The translations under genes were made by a program, and so were the position numbers. A DNA stretch of 64,000 nucleotides from Trichostrongylus colubriformis (lineage: Eukaryota > Nematoda > Chromadorea > Rhabditida > Trichostrongylidae), in NCBI GenBank assembly GCA_963978905.1, contig OZ022256.1, positions 3,889,501-3,953,500 on the forward strand, written 5' to 3'. The notes under the pieces are model-generated. The model was not told the origin of the DNA, ran no database searches, and was given only the letters and a program-made list of their open reading frames with translations. Shown in pieces: positions 29,764 to 44,800 of this stretch; the stretch's first letter is position 1, and each line of letters opens with the position of its first letter.

Positions 29764-32134
29764 TGGCCTGCGATGTTGACCTTTGGCGAAGTAAACAATA
29801 TGCAAAACGTCAACCCCGCATGCCTCACAGTAAATAAAGCTTTTTGGTCATTGCCTGAAAGTAAATGTGGGCGTGTTTCTATGAAGGGGAGGGACGTTTT
29901 GTAGAGTGTTCTCTGTATCATTGCCGGGGAAAATTTGTAAAGCATTGAACAATGACATGCCTTTACATGTTTAATGTGTCAGTTACAAGTACCAAGATCG
30001 AAATAAAATGCCCCTCCCCTCATTAAGATGCGATGTAGAATGATTTTTGTTTTGATAATATTTCACGGATGAACCATCCTTGTGATGGCTTTCCGTCTTA
30101 TTTTCGATATGATAATGTTCTGAAAACGACGCTCGCAACAGATTTTATTAATTGCAACATTAGTCATTTGAACGGTTTCATTTTCAGTGACTGGTCTGAA
30201 TTTGTGCACATACACTTCGTACATTTCGTTTTCAGTTTTCGAAAGTGCCCCTCCCCCTCCAGCGCCTCCCTTTACCATAGTTGTTGCAAACATGGTTCAT
30301 GGTGACACCAAATATTACGTTACTTTCCCAAAAAAGCATCGGTGTAATCGGATTCAGTATACCACCCCAAGGTAGATAAATGAGATAAGGAAATCAAAAA
30401 TGTATCGAATGTTATCAGCGGGTAGAGCAAGGTGCTGTAGCATTCACCCGCCTATTCGTACAAGCGTCGAGGTCAACCATACTTCCCTGGAAATGGTACG
30501 TGGTCTCACACTGGAAAGGAGAAAAGCTTCATAAGTATTGAGGAAGCACAAGTGATAATATGGGATGCATGGCGCCGTTTACGTTAAAGGACGCGCTGAA
30601 GCTCTTTCACAAGGTCCTAAGCTGGCTGGCAGACCTCGTCCCACAGTGCTCCACTCACAAATATGCGCGTCATGTGCCGCGTCTGAACGCCGCGCACCAC
30701 AGATTCGCCTATTACAGATCAATACCGAGGAAAAAAGCGACCCACCGAGAAGGCAGGAATCAACGAGGGAGTGTGGATTCCATTCATCAAGCTTTTAGCT
30801 AATTCATTTCGTTTCCTTTACATCATTGCCTCTCTACTCCTACTTTCCTCCACCGCCTGCCCACTCCACAGCAACTGTTCATAAAAAAGTTTTAATCCTT
30901 TATTCTTTGATTCAATACATCCAAAAATGATACAAACATATTGCACAAACATGTAACGAAAGATAAAAAAAGCGGTGAGTCTGGCCACCACAATGGTCTC
31001 GTAGTAATTTTCTTCTACTTCGAAGACACATTTCACGTCAAGAGGAGGTGATTTCGTGGATCACCATTGGGGTATGATACAGCGCTGGTGCGTGTCGCTC
31101 CGCTCCTCTGCACGCCGGATGTGGGAGGGGGAGGGGGGGGGGATGGTGAGGATAGCGAAAATATCCCTCAACAACCCACCAATGACGACCTAGCGGAAGC
31201 CCTCATTTCCGTAGGCGTGAAATGTGCCTTCAAAGGGCTGAATTTATATGAGGTAAGAAGAAAGAAAGCTTTTGTATGTTCCAAATTCGCTTTCATACAA
31301 ATTCAAGCAAAATGCCATTACTACGGTGAGAAATGAGACTCGATTCTCGCTCTAAACGCTGTCCTAAATCATAAAGTTTTGAGTAATTTCCACTGAGCTT
31401 CTGAGCGTCTACCATTATCCGATTGAGGTGATTTTTTGTTTCCACAACAACTTTCTGGATGAACCGCTCATCCTGCTCCCAGAATTAATTTTTCACGAAT
31501 TCAAATGGTGCGTTCCATGGATGGGGACCAAGAAAGGGTTTATGGCACAGGTCGTGGCTTTGGCTATACAAACATAGCTGTCACTGAAAGTGAAAGGAGT
31601 AGCTGAGTGCCCAAAAATTGGAAAAGACGGCTGGGAGCCCGCGATTGGTGGTTCTCATTCCTGAAGGCAGGGCACGACTTCAGGGCTACATGACACTTTG
31701 ATGGGCAGTAGTAACGATGGCTCATTGACAAAAAAGGTAGTGAGCATGCTGATTGGCTACAAGTGGCTCCTCTTGCATACAGTGATAGTCCCATTTGGGG
31801 CGGAGCTACACAAAAAGGGCGCATCCGCTTAGATTTAATTGAGTTAATTAGACGTTTTTCGAGCTTCTCTCGCTGCAAAAACGTCAGCGTGGTTCAACTT
31901 CTTTAAAAATCTGCTTTCATTCCTTTTGTCCATTCTAGCGCTTTTGTTCACTGCTTTTGGAAATACCGTAAAAGAATTCGACGCTAGAAAAAAATATTAG
32001 CTAAAAGGATGTCAACAACAACTGTAACTCCGTAAAAAAACTCGTATCATGCACGAATCCTCCACAATACACCAGAGAGAGTGGATATGGCCGCGCCACT
32101 ATACCGCGTTGAGGGGTTCTTGCACCGACAAATG
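29764..32134. other. Intergenic, no gene recognised
   Basis: Contains short open frames (for example near 30560-30800 and 31067-31336) without family motifs, splice structure or neighbours to support them. A G run lies near 31126-31141. Confidence 0.5.
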
Positions 32135-32437
32135 AGTGGCCGAGGGGGCAGGACCTCAGAGTAAGTGCCCGCCCCGTCGTCCAACGAGAGCTGAAACGCA
32201 TAGTGGGAACTGGAAAGTATGTGAGCAGTCTCACTCTCCGTCTTCAGCCTCGACGGGCCACGGGCGGGGCACTTAGAGGCTCCGCCCCCCGGCTGACACT
32301 TCGAAGAGTTGTGTCTTGGCCGGATTCTCAAATTTTGCGCAAAACTTCGCATGCGGATCATATTAGGCAGATGCAATATGAATACTTGGGTAGAAGAAAA
32401 ACTCATTTTTTCGTATGCGAGTCCTTCAATATTCAGT
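32135..32437. mobile_element. MITE family 1, left-truncated copy
   Basis: Shows GTGCCCGCCCCGTCGTCC, TGGCCGGATTCTCA and the right end AAAAACTCATTTTTTCGT. The left terminal arm is missing or decayed. It lies downstream of the DUF4139 gene. Confidence 0.65.
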
Positions 32438-32826
32438 AGGCTTGCTAACACGTTTCCAATTACTTGGCGCGACCATACCTAGTTCACTCTCATGGACTAT
32501 GGAATAGAATAATTAAGCAGTTCTAGGATAAGCCAGCAACTACTGGGCCACGGGTGGCAAATAGTTGCCGTGAAATGGCGGATCCAAGTGCTCTCAGAAA
32601 ATTTGGTTCTCACGTAGGATTTGTGAAAGGTATAGATTCAGTACAAAAAGCAGAACACGCGCTCAAGGCTGCTTTCATACTTTGCCGCGCTGCCGGCAGC
32701 ATCTTCCGACTGAGACATCGACTGAGAACGCGGCAGAGAATGTAAACAACGAAAACGTCGTAAGAGCCTATTCGAAATATACACAAATATCCTACGCCTA
32801 CACATAAACCACTATTTACAGTACAA

Positions 32827-35800
32827 TCATTGCGTGGCAATTTTGAATGACAGGAATTCTGTAGCCGGATGTTCGACGGTGTACTTGATATGAAGGTCTT
32901 TTTGCTGGCCGGGAACCAAAACGACTGTCCATTCCAAATTGTGGTCCTTGTTCAATTTCGCTTCACTGTTTTTAGCACGAATATCAGGAGAGACGATAGC
33001 AACCTTCAAAACCAACATTTATGCTATTTCCACGATCCCACATTATAGCATTTCGGACCGGCGTGTCGAAAGGCACCGACCGCAGCCGGCGCGCGGCGCG
33101 ATGATGGATAGTTGTCTCATCAACTCGTCAGGCGGACGAGTTGATAACCATCTGCATCTTGCCAATTTTGATGCCGCTTTGCGCCTTCTAACAAGTACCC
33201 TAGCAAATATAATCAAACCTTAATTTTTTCATCAGTCGACTTCGGTATTTGCTCTTTGACTGTGACCTGAACTGATTGTACAGCTTTAGCATTCCTCAGG
33301 GATATCACCTGGTCATGTGTCCGCAGGGTGCTTTTTGACATGAATCCGACCTGAAATGCAGGTGATTGCAGCAAGGAATCACACTGCGCCGATGATTTCA
33401 GGTTTTTAAACTTCGAAAACCATCACTTGATAGCGAAATAGTAACCATTTCAACGTCAGAGCTAAGCAGGAATTTAACTGTGTCATCACGACCAAGGAGC
33501 TTATCAATGTGCTTTCCTCCCACAGTAGATGCCGTCGTACAACCTGCTCTTACCCAGAAGGGAGTCGCATGGAAGGAAGGGGAGGGTGTTGTGGCAGTGG
33601 CAACTATTCAGGTTGTACCTTTTTTCCCCACTGTTCGCCAGTTCATATGTCGAACCGACGATCATAAACTATCCTTGCAAAAGGATGATTAGCGAGACAG
33701 GGCCAGACAAACTGTAGCGCCAGTATTTCCTATTTCGGAAGTGCTGCGGTACGAATTTGATGGGCACTCAATCTCCTTCCTGAAGACCTCTATCTTTCCA
33801 CGTCCCCACACTCAGGCATTGGCATCAAGTAACTGATTGGTGATCTACACCTTCAGTGAAGTACAAGTTACAAACCTGTTCCTGGCTGACTGTTGGAGTT
33901 TTGTATTCCACCTTAATCGCTGGATCGATTCCAAGTGAGCAACGGAACTCATCGCCAGGTGGTATGGCTCGCAGATGGGCCTAAAAGTAGTAGTTATAAT
34001 GTAGTAAAACTACGCTTCGAAGGTTAACTTACTTTGGTGACGAATCCGTTATTCAAGTAAACTGCCGCATCTCCTGGAGGTAATGGGAAAGGAGTTGTGT
34101 TGGTGATTACAGCCGTGAGAAAAGCTGACGTGCTACGTGATGGTACACACTCGTGAGCGAAGGAGCATGTGAGATCGAACTAAACACAGTAAAATCGCAC
34201 CAGCACCAAAGTGTGTGTCAGAACACTCGAATTAGGTCAGAGCCCCTGAGAAGTGGCCACACTTCTTAGTGCCTGGTCAGTTCACAACGGAACCATTAAG
34301 GCAAAGCGAAAAACTTTCCTTGCACAGCGTAGTGACCTAAATCGAGTGTCCTGACACACACCTTCAGAGGTATAGTCTACTATTCACGGAAAAAGGAACG
34401 TACCGTTGCGACAAGTACTTTGTGTTCTACACCGTTACTGGGAATGGTCACTGTGCGTGGAATCGAAAAGCACGTCGATGCGAGGTTCTCTACACTCTGA
34501 AGCTTAAGTGATCAGGGTAGTACAGTCACAATAACAGCCTTTAAATGAACGAACCGGCGTTGCAATGCTGTTCTCCTCACTACTTCTGCTCAACTGTGCA
34601 GTATTGAACCTATGAAGAGCCACAGCATCGGCTATGTCGTTACATTCGTATGAACCAAAGCCCATGTCCTCTTCTGAAGCCGAGAACATTGGCTTTTTGA
34701 GGGCAGCCGATCCATGTCGTTGACGTTGGCTAAACAGGTCATTATTAATCTTGCACTGGTTAGTTACGGAAATCCTTTCTGATATAAGATGCGTAGCGAG
34801 TGCTCAAAGCGACATAAAGCCGCCTACATTCCAACGCCTGCTCACGGCGCTCTACTCCCAAACGGGCGAGTCACTACAGCTCATCATTGCCATGTCCCGT
34901 AGATTCGCGTGACTCCGATCAATACGTCAACGCCGGTATATATGTCCACCAAAAACACGAACGGGTAAAGTATGAGCTCACTTCTTAGCTTTTGGCTATT
35001 TTATTACATATTTATCTGCACTGCTGTACTATTTAACACATCGCCTGATTTGTGTTGAACTTTGAGTTATGGAGGCAAACTGAAGGCAGAGGAGGTGCCA
35101 TTACCACGACCAGCGAGTTCGCTGCTGCACATATCCAATCAGGAGAGATAGACGAGTTGATGACAGCAAAGAATTGCAAGCCAAAACGCAACAGAAGTGA
35201 AGACAGCTTTTGATCATCTCGAAAATCCCGGTAAAGAAGAACTGGACGTCAATGCTCGAAGACAAGTAGACGCATTTTTTGTCCCTTCCTAGCTGGAGTG
35301 GCCACGTTTTCAGCAGTGCAGGAATGTGTATATGCCGTTTCTACTACACTGGTGTGCAAACTTAGGGACGAAAGTACCTTTCAAGCAACTTTCATTTACT
35401 TCCACCCAGTCATTAGTGTTTTATGTTTTTATCCATCTCGTCCCGAAGTTCTGCACACCAGTGTATGTTCGTTCACACATGTCATCAATGGATGAAACAG
35501 TGTTTTCAGGCTTGCATTCTCCCCCCCCCCGTCCCCACGTTGGAGGCTTAACTTTTAAGATGGGCGGGTCTTCCGCGTGGCCCAAAAATGATTGTGGTTG
35601 ATGTTTCGAACTGATAACAACAAAACAGTGAAAGACTACTTCCAATGGTTACGAAAAAAGTTGACGACGCAGGACCCTTCTGCAGGGATCGATGGAGGGG
35701 AAGGAGTTCTCATAACTTCATCGGAATCTATTCCTTAGAAACATCGGGAACAGAACTGGTGAAAAATGGCTAGCACGAGCCAAGGGGCGTGGCTTGTGAG

Positions 35801-38800
35801 TGGGCGTGGCTTTGGGGCTGGTAAATCATTTGAGCGGTAGAATGTTTGGAAAGTCACAGAAAATCTCTCTGCTTCCTGAAAGATTACCTTCTAAGAGACC
35901 ATCAAAAAGCAAAGAACGAAAAATTGCGCCAATTCCACATTACTTTCATTTGAGAAAATGGTCCCCCCCCCCCATATATTGTGAGATTTTCAGTCAAAGC
36001 AGTCGTTCACTTCCCTCTCTCATATGTTTTCAACAGCCTCATAAATCTTTCATCTCTCATTGTTGCTGCATGAAAGTGTGTTACACAGCACAAAACCCCT
36101 TACATAGTTGAAACACACACAGACACAGGATGAGTGTGACCGGTGCAATGTTCCGGCCGTCTTGATTAATCTCTTATAAATGATTTGATGTTGCTAAGAA
36201 AACTCCTATCACCTCTACAGTCTCATTAATTAGCGATGTTGCCATTTGAGAATGAAAACTGCAAAACAAAACATTTTCGCAAGAATTTTGGGGAAAACGA
36301 TGGAAATTGAAATCATGTCTTCTAAATTTCAAAGATTGGTCATTTCGAGAAAGTTTTTGCCAGCTTGCATCGAGAACCGGATTATTTATGGGTGTCTGAG
36401 AAGCAACTCCCATAGGAATAAGTAATCAATGTTCAAGTGTAAAGTGTTCAAAAACTAGTCATTATGCTTCATGCTTGCACTCCTCCCTTCCCTACACCCC
36501 TCATATCACTTATTAGTTCCTATGAACAACATATGGCCAGTTTTCTTCCCTTTATACGCCTATGGCGGTTTGCTTATCCAAGTGTTAACGGTACGCAGAA
36601 AATGGAGGGAGAGTTATGGCTCACGTAGCCCTGCAAAATAGAAGCTCCCTCTTGCACACGCAGATCGCGGAACCTTGTAAAAGAATCGTTCACGAAAAAA
36701 TGAGTTTTTCCTTACCCATATATTTATGTTGTATTTCCTAATGTGGGCCACATGCAAAGTTTCACGCGAAAAATGTGAATCCGGCTGAGATACAGCAAAG
36801 TCTCGGCCGGGTAGGCGGAGCCATCCAGCAAGTGCCCACCCCGTCGTCCGCCGCGGTTGGAAACAAATTGTAGGGGCAGAAAGTTACGTAAACAGTCTCA
36901 CTCTCCGTTCCCAACCGCAGCGGACGACAGGACAGGCCTTTTACTGGGAGGCCCCGCCCACCCGGCCAAGAATTTTGGGAGCTGTATCTTGGCAGAATTC
37001 TCACTTTTCGTGTTGGACTTTGCATGCAGCCCTCATTAGGTAATACAACATAAATATATGGATAACAAAGAAACTCATTTTTCCGTGGACGACTTCTTCA
37101 AACACATCGCTCACGCAAATTGGATCCCTTATTTTATCACATAAAAGCGCTACACATGTAGTAAATGGGGACAATGTGCGGTGTTGCAGTTGCGAAATAG
37201 CAAATCGGAGCGGAAACAATCCTTCGCAACCCTCTCTTGCGGTCATCCTGCGGACACATGGGCGAGGTCGAATGTGCCTTTGGAGTGCACTAAATTAGGA
37301 AGTTACCTGACGATCAATATCTAAAGTGATGCCATTAGTCCTCTTGAATCAACTTGTACAGCAAGTTCTAACAATAAGCAGTGTAATTTCCAATACCAAC
37401 TGTTATGTTATTGCAACGGCGGGAATTCAAAAATCATGTTCAGCTTCTCTATTTATTTAGATATCCCAACAAAACAGGCTCTATTTTTCTAAGGTATGCA
37501 GAACATATTGCTATGATTTTTGAAAGTCACGCAGCAATTTCCTTGCACCCCGTAGGAAATGATCGACGATTTTAGGCCATCCAATAATTTTCCATTTATA
37601 TTTTTCATTTCTCACCCACTGCTCCAACTACGACCACTCAGTGGCTTGTTTACTGAATAGCACTACATTTAGAACATTATTTGAAATAGAAAGCATTATC
37701 AAATATTTTTTCTATCTATTGGTTGTACTAGAAAGTTTTGAGGAAAAGCGCGGCACGGATACGCTCTTATCAATCCCTTCGTGGGATCAACATATGCTGC
37801 CCATGCACCCCTCACTTGGTCCAGTTGTGGAACGACCAATTTACCGTTCCACCCAGTAGCATGACTTGTTCCTGTTTGACTATGATCGTCTTCGAGTTCA
37901 AATCGATCCTAGAATCCAGATTCCCTTGCAGGAACTCCAGGATTCCCTTGCGAAAAGAGGAAACTTCAAAGCCGTGCGAGAACGGTGAAATAGGATAAGA
38001 TGGGATGCGCTCGTGTGCAGGAAAAAAGTAGCACGGATTAGTTTCACAAAAGGCTTCACATCCCGCCCTTCTTTTCTCGGTAGTCCAAGCAAAACAACGC
38101 TTCTTCCCTATCTCTTTGTGCTAAAATATTGGGTCATTCCATAAGTAGTGTCGTTTTTTTTCAAGCAAAAATTTTTGCCATAAGTCACAAGTTTTTGCAG
38201 CATATTATACATCATTCGGAAGGAAATTTTCTGCTCTACAAAATGGCATACTTAGTTTTCCAGTATGTTAGAATGGCGCCGACATTTAGGCCGGCGAAAA
38301 GGTAGGTCCAGCAGACGAAAATTGGCCAAACCGGCAATCAATTAAAACACTATATTTTACTTGAGAAAATCTAACCAATCATGTGTTCCTTACTTAGCCC
38401 CGACCTCTTCCGCAAGTTCCACCAAGCGGCTGCTTAAAAAGTCACGTCGCTCTTTTTCCACATTTAGTTTTTCCGCCACAACTCGGTGATTTTTGACAAT
38501 TTCTTCGAACAAAGGCAAGAAAATTTTCTCAATCAATCAGTTGAAAGAGCGGTGAAATGTTAAGAACAGGTGGTGCCTAGGAACAGGGAAATACCTTTGA
38601 CCGGATTCCTTAAGTTTCTCATGGAAAAAATAAATCGTGAAAAATGTCAACTGGACCCCTATCACATGGTATTAAAATTCAATCTGAATCGCAGCCAAAA
38701 CAAACTAGAAAGATATTTTCGATAGAGCAAAAAAAGTCCTTCGAAGTGGTTCATAAAACAACTCTAATCAAAAAGTTTGAAAGAAAAAATTTCATTTTGA

Positions 38801-41800
38801 ATAAATGTGGGTGCTTTCGGAAAAAAGATTTTAGAAAAATAACGACACGACTTCTTGATCAACTAAATATTGGAAATTGTAGAAGAGCTCAGGACTAAGT
38901 ACGCGACACATGACTGGTTGATTTTCCTAAAGTGAAATATAGTGTTTCAATTGATTGCCGGTTTGGTCAATTTTTGTCGGCTGGACCTACCGCTTCGCCA
39001 GCCTAAATGTCGGCCCCATTCTAACAAACTCAAAAACCATACATGTCGTTTTTTAGAGCAGGAGAACCTCTTTCAAATGATATATGAAATGCTGCGGAAA
39101 AGTGTAATTTCATGGGAAAAATTTACGCTCGAAAAAAAACGACATTACCTATGGAATGACCCAATAGTTCAATAGGGCTTTGCGAAGCACTGCGTTTAGT
39201 TTCGTCAAAGACTGTGGAAGCACGGAAGTGGGCGGAGAGATAACGGGCTCGAAAGCGGTCCAGCAAGCAGAAGGACTTGGGAAGAACCGTTTCATAATCG
39301 TTGCAACTCTACAGACACATTCAACTTGCACACTATATAGAAGATCGAAGGACGATCGCAACGGTTCGAGACGAAAATTAGAAGATCAGCGAGAGCGTGA
39401 AAGGAAAGAGTACATCCTCATACACGAGATTATAAGCGGTACAGGCCACTACATTGCCACCTACAGTAATCGTCTACGTAAAGAATGAGTTGTGAGTGTT
39501 GTTGCACGCACGTTACACTCTATCACGTAGCATCGATAAACGCTCACCGGAGGTGCGGTATAGTGGGTAAGGATTACTGTATCTAGGATGTGCTAGTCCT
39601 GTACCGCGTGTACTTTTGTTTCGGAAGCCTTCTATTAGGAACCCACTGAGTTCAGGTATCAGGTTTCCTCACAAAACCCTGATTACTTCTTCCCCCTAAT
39701 CTCCTTCAATTTCCGACTCGAGAAACGATAAGAGTTGAGTGTACGCTTCCAGCAGCAAGTTCCCCAGACTTGTTGGGAGGAAGCATGCGCTTAATGTTTT
39801 CAGCTTTAACATCCGCTTTCGCCTTTTAATCGAATCAACATTCATTCATAGAAAAAGACATTGCAAAGTCTCATAAACTCACTACTTATTGGGACGATGG
39901 ATACTGGCTGAGAGGGTTGCTAACTGAGGTGCACACCCTCCCACGGATGGAGTGGCTGTCGATAGTACCATGTCGGTGTCGTTCCAGTCATCGCCAGTAT
40001 TCTGTTCCACCAAACCGTAGTAGCACAGCTGAATCAGTCCAATGTGTATTACTCATTGAAATGCTTTAATATCTTAACGGATTCACGCACGAGAAATGAA
40101 TTTCTCCATTGCCTATATACTTATTTTGTACTTGCTCAATGAGGATCGCATGCAAAGTTTCACGCGAAAAATTAAGAATCAGACACAGATACAGCTCTTC
40201 AGAGTGGCGGACGATGGGGCGGGGCCTCTGAGTAAGGGCCCTGTCCCGTCGTCCGCCGCGGTCAGAGACACGGAAAGGAACTGTTTTCGCTTTTCCCACA
40301 ATGCGTCTCTGACCGCGGCGGACGACGGGCGGGTATTTACTTCCAGACCCCGCCCTTCCGGCCGCCATTTTGAGGAGCGTGTCTTTGCCGGATTTTCACT
40401 TTTTCCGCGTGAAATTTCGCATGCGGTTCTTATTGAACAAATACAATATAAACATATGGGTCCAGAGACACTCATTGTTCCGTGCACGCTTCCTCAAATC
40501 ATTTAACCCTCTTCATTTTCCTGAAGTTCTACAGCCCAACTTGCTGCTTATCGTCTCACCTTTTTTCTGAAGACAGACATGTGTAGGTGGGCAGTGATAG
40601 CGAATCAAAGGGGGGGGGGTCAACGGGGCCACACCCGATAACGGGCAATGCACAGTCAGCATCGCCGTAAATAGGCGATAAACAGCTTGTTCTGCCCACC
40701 TTAATCGAACTGTCCTGGTCGCCTTCAGCAGTCGTGACGGTACGGATGTCGTAAGCAGGACGCCAGCTTGCACAGTACAACTGAAAAGATAGGAATGTGG
40801 CATAAAGCTAACACGATGCTTTCCTGGTGATTAACGGGACAACGATCGGATCGAAACCATCGACACCTCACAACGCGATTAGCGTGCTACCCCCATTCAT
40901 AAAACCTTGGACACCGGTCTGCGCGATGACTTTTTTCCCAATTTGGTGCAGGGGTAGTGATCTATCACACGCGGGACCGAGCAATGAATCAGGACGTTTA
41001 GAGGAATGGGTTGTGCGGATTTCAATAATGCACCGAGGAACCCATAGAAGAAGGAATAATGGAGAAGAGATCTTGAAATTGAGCCTGGTAAATGATCCTT
41101 TTGCAAATTTCATCACTATCCTGCTGAGTATCAAACTATAAAGAGCTCAGCTATGGTCTCCTCATGGATGCGCCTTGCACATGCGTTGATCTGGATTTTA
41201 AGTACTTAAAAGCATACTTAGACCATACAAGTGGTTCTGGGTCCCCTCACCTTTACTGTCAAGGTAAACTACCGCGGTGACTAGCTCGACTTCAATGTGA
41301 TTTGTCCTCCCCGTGTGTGCAGCCTGAGACTGGCACCGAACCTGGTCTATACGAGAGGAATTCTAGCCCCGCCCCCGACGAAAATGGCGTCCGAATTCTG
41401 AGCGTCTGATGAAATGTATTTGGGACCATCCAATCTGTCAAAGTTCTGCTCTCAATCTGTGTCCAGTATCAAAGGAAAAGTATCAAAGAAAGAAGAGGAG
41501 GAGAAATCAAAGAGAAAGGCAATTTTTGATTTTCACGAGCTCTGTACATTAGCGTTAAGTATCAGATGATGAGAAAATCGACCGCCTCACTACGAACTCC
41601 TTTCAAAAGTCTGCCAATACGACCCCCTCCTCTCTCCTTACGAAAAATGGTGTGTCGTACAATCTCCTTACTCTATAAAAAAGACACAGACTGAGAACAG
41701 AGCGGGTGGAGGGTTAGAGAACAAAAATTACAAAAATAATCAAAAATTATACAAGTCCTCATTTCCACTTGCACCATGATATTCGTGTCAATAGCCTACT

Positions 41801-44800
41801 AACATCAAATATTGATAAACATTACTACCCTACATCTGAATATACGAATGCCCATTTTCTGTGACTGTTCCAATTCACTAAAAAGGCATGGTTCAGCAAA
41901 AGCTGCTGTAACTAGTGGCACGGTCTGTGGAACACGTTCCTCTTATTGTAGATCTGAATACACATTCAGGGGATACCCATTTACAAACAACCATAAACAT
42001 AAATAACAACCACCGATGCTAGATGATCGCCTAATGCGGAATTCTCACAAGCTTTTCGATCCGAATACATAAAAAAAAGGAGAGGAGTGATGGGATTTCT
42101 CGGGCGTACCGTCGTCACCACAGAAAACCAAGCAGCCAATCGTCAAACCGCTAAATTTTGCGCTGTGCGCGCACTACCCCCCCCTCTCCCTTCCCCTGCT
42201 TGTGGTAACGATGGTGGAGGATAGAGGTAAGTAAGGGTAAAGGGGAACAGAACAGAACGGCTTTCAGTCGCTGTCATACCTGATATGAGACGTACAATTC
42301 GACAGCAGCCGGTGATTCCATTTCCACAACGATCGTTATATTCCTGAAAAAAGACGTAGCACTGGAAACTTTTTTCCGTCTATAATAACATTTCTGGAAT
42401 GTTCTCGACATGGGTAAGCGCTCAGCCCTCGCGTGTCCCCACTTCGTGTTACCCAGCCTCAACTAGTATTTCACGAGCGTTTTTCCGAATAAAACAGTCT
42501 GCTCTGTTGTGTGTATGTGTACACGCGAGCTATCCGATTAATGTAATGATAAAAACGCCCCCTCCCTCTTCTCGCATCAACTTTACCCGACCGAGAGACA
42601 ACATTCCCTCGTGCGTGCGACTAATTCCCGTGTTCGGTTACACTTATGAAGTGGGGATAGCAATGTGAGGTTTTTTGCTGGCCCGCTTAGACAGTTCACA
42701 GTCTTCACGTATAAAAGACGATGGCGACGGCGTGAACGACTCACGCACGTCTCATACTCGTGCAGGGGGCGGACTCGTCCAAAGTGAGTACTCATCGACG
42801 TCGCTTCTTCATCCACCCGCCGAGATATTCATTCGTTTAGCCCCTGACTAGCAGTCCTCTCCCACCCCTTCACCTTTACCCAAATGCCCGCTACCGATAC
42901 GACCAAACTGATCGAGACGGAATCCGTCAGAAGGTTCGCCTTTTTTGGCGTCACCCTCTCAACTGTCACCACTTTCACTGCTATTATTGCCGTACCGATG
43001 CTTTGTCTATACATGCAGCATATTCAGTCCGGTTTACAAGATGAATTGAATTTTTGCCGTACACGAGGTGAAAGTGTCAAAGCCGAGTATAATAAGGTCA
43101 GTCACCTCCAGTTTTCTTCACTTTCAATTGTTTAGCTTGTCCCCTCCCCCTTCCTAAACATTACCCTGTTCCAGCTTGCCACTATTCGACAAGCAATACG
43201 AATCAGCCGTACAAAACGTGCAGCAGATACTTCGTGTTGTTCGTGTGGAACTGGAGCTCCGGGAGCACCTGGAGCACCGGGAGAAGACGGTGCTCCGGGG
43301 AAAGACGGAACCCCGGGTAATCCTGGTACACCAGGAGCTGACGCACCACCGGGTGATATACAACCCAAACCAGAAGATTTCTGTTTCGATTGTGAACCAG
43401 CTCCACCGGGACCTCCCGGACCACCAGGACTAAAAGGACCCGATGGAATGCCTGGAGCACCGGGTGAGCAAGGACCACCAGGTCGACCTGGTCTGCGTGG
43501 AGCTCCTGGACCACAAGGACCACCAGGAAATCCGGGAATGGATGGACAACCTGGTGCACCTGGACAACCTGGACAAGTTCGAACAGCACCATCACCTCCA
43601 GGTGAACCGGGACCACCTGGAGAACCAGGACCTCAAGGACCTCCGGGACCAGATGGTCATCCTGGAAATCCTGGCCGACCTGGAGCACCTGGACCACAAG
43701 GAGAAAATGGACCTGATGGATTACCCGGTAAAAATGGAGAAGATGGTGCTCCGGGAGAGCCGGGAAAAGACGGTACTCCAGGCTCCTGTGATCACTGCCC
43801 TATTCCTCGAACTGCACCAGGATATTAATTTTGAGGATTTTTTCGGTAAAAATCAAAATAATTTAGTGCACTCCTACGGTAATAATTCTTAACCTAGCCA
43901 TTCCTAAATATAATGAAAAACTATTTTTTCACAAAAATTAGAAATGCTTGTACCTTTTCACGGAGTCGTATTCATACCCACATCGTAGCTGATCTATCTG
44001 CCTTTCGAGTGTTTCAATTTGTTCTGTGTATTGATCCCATTCACGTTGTCTACTTCTGAGCTTTGTCTTCATCTCTGACACCTTTTCACCTATAAAATCA
44101 CATAGTATATACTATATTGGTTGTTATGCAACGATTTTATGTTACATATTGTATAAACATCGCGTCAAAGGTTTCAAAAAAGATGACGGATGCATGGCGC
44201 ATCCGATGGCCGTAAAATAATCACTAATCAATACTGAAGATCAATCATTTCAATTACGCAGTGTGACAATGTGACAAAGGTATAATTACCGTAAAATGTC
44301 AGGAATTTCGTGAGATTTCTCAGTGCATCTTCGTTTGACAGAAAAGCGACAGATGACGTTCCTTGAAATGATTCACCACCGCAAGGAGTGGCCGATCCAA
44401 CGACGCTGTGCCTTAAAAACTTAATTGGATGGGAAAAATGGATGGGAACAAAGAAAACAGTTCCGCATACCTTCTGATCATATTCGGCAGCGATTCCGAC
44501 GACGATGGTGACGTCTTTTGGGGCCCAGCGGCTATCTGAAGCACAAGCACAATTACTGGTTACAGATCAGTCAAAGGTATCAGGACACTTCAATTGGGTA
44601 ACGATACGCAAAAAAGTGGGAGTCTCCCCCCCCCCTACTGCGCCCTCATTTCACGATGGGACCAGTGGAGCGGCTGTCGCGCACGGCGTCGCTATACGCG
44701 CGGCGCGATGATCCGTTTGGAGTGTCCTGATGCACACTCGATTTCACCTAACTTCGTCGTTTTGCCAGCATTTTGCGTTCGAGCAATGCACTATGCTATT

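Noticed and set aside
39550..39610. tRNA-like segment GCGGTATAGTGGGTAAGG
   Set aside because: No anticodon arm or T-arm can be folded around it.
43203..43697. Long open frame antisense to the collagen
   Set aside because: Low-complexity Val/Leu-rich product mirroring Gly-Pro codons; typical shadow of a collagen gene.
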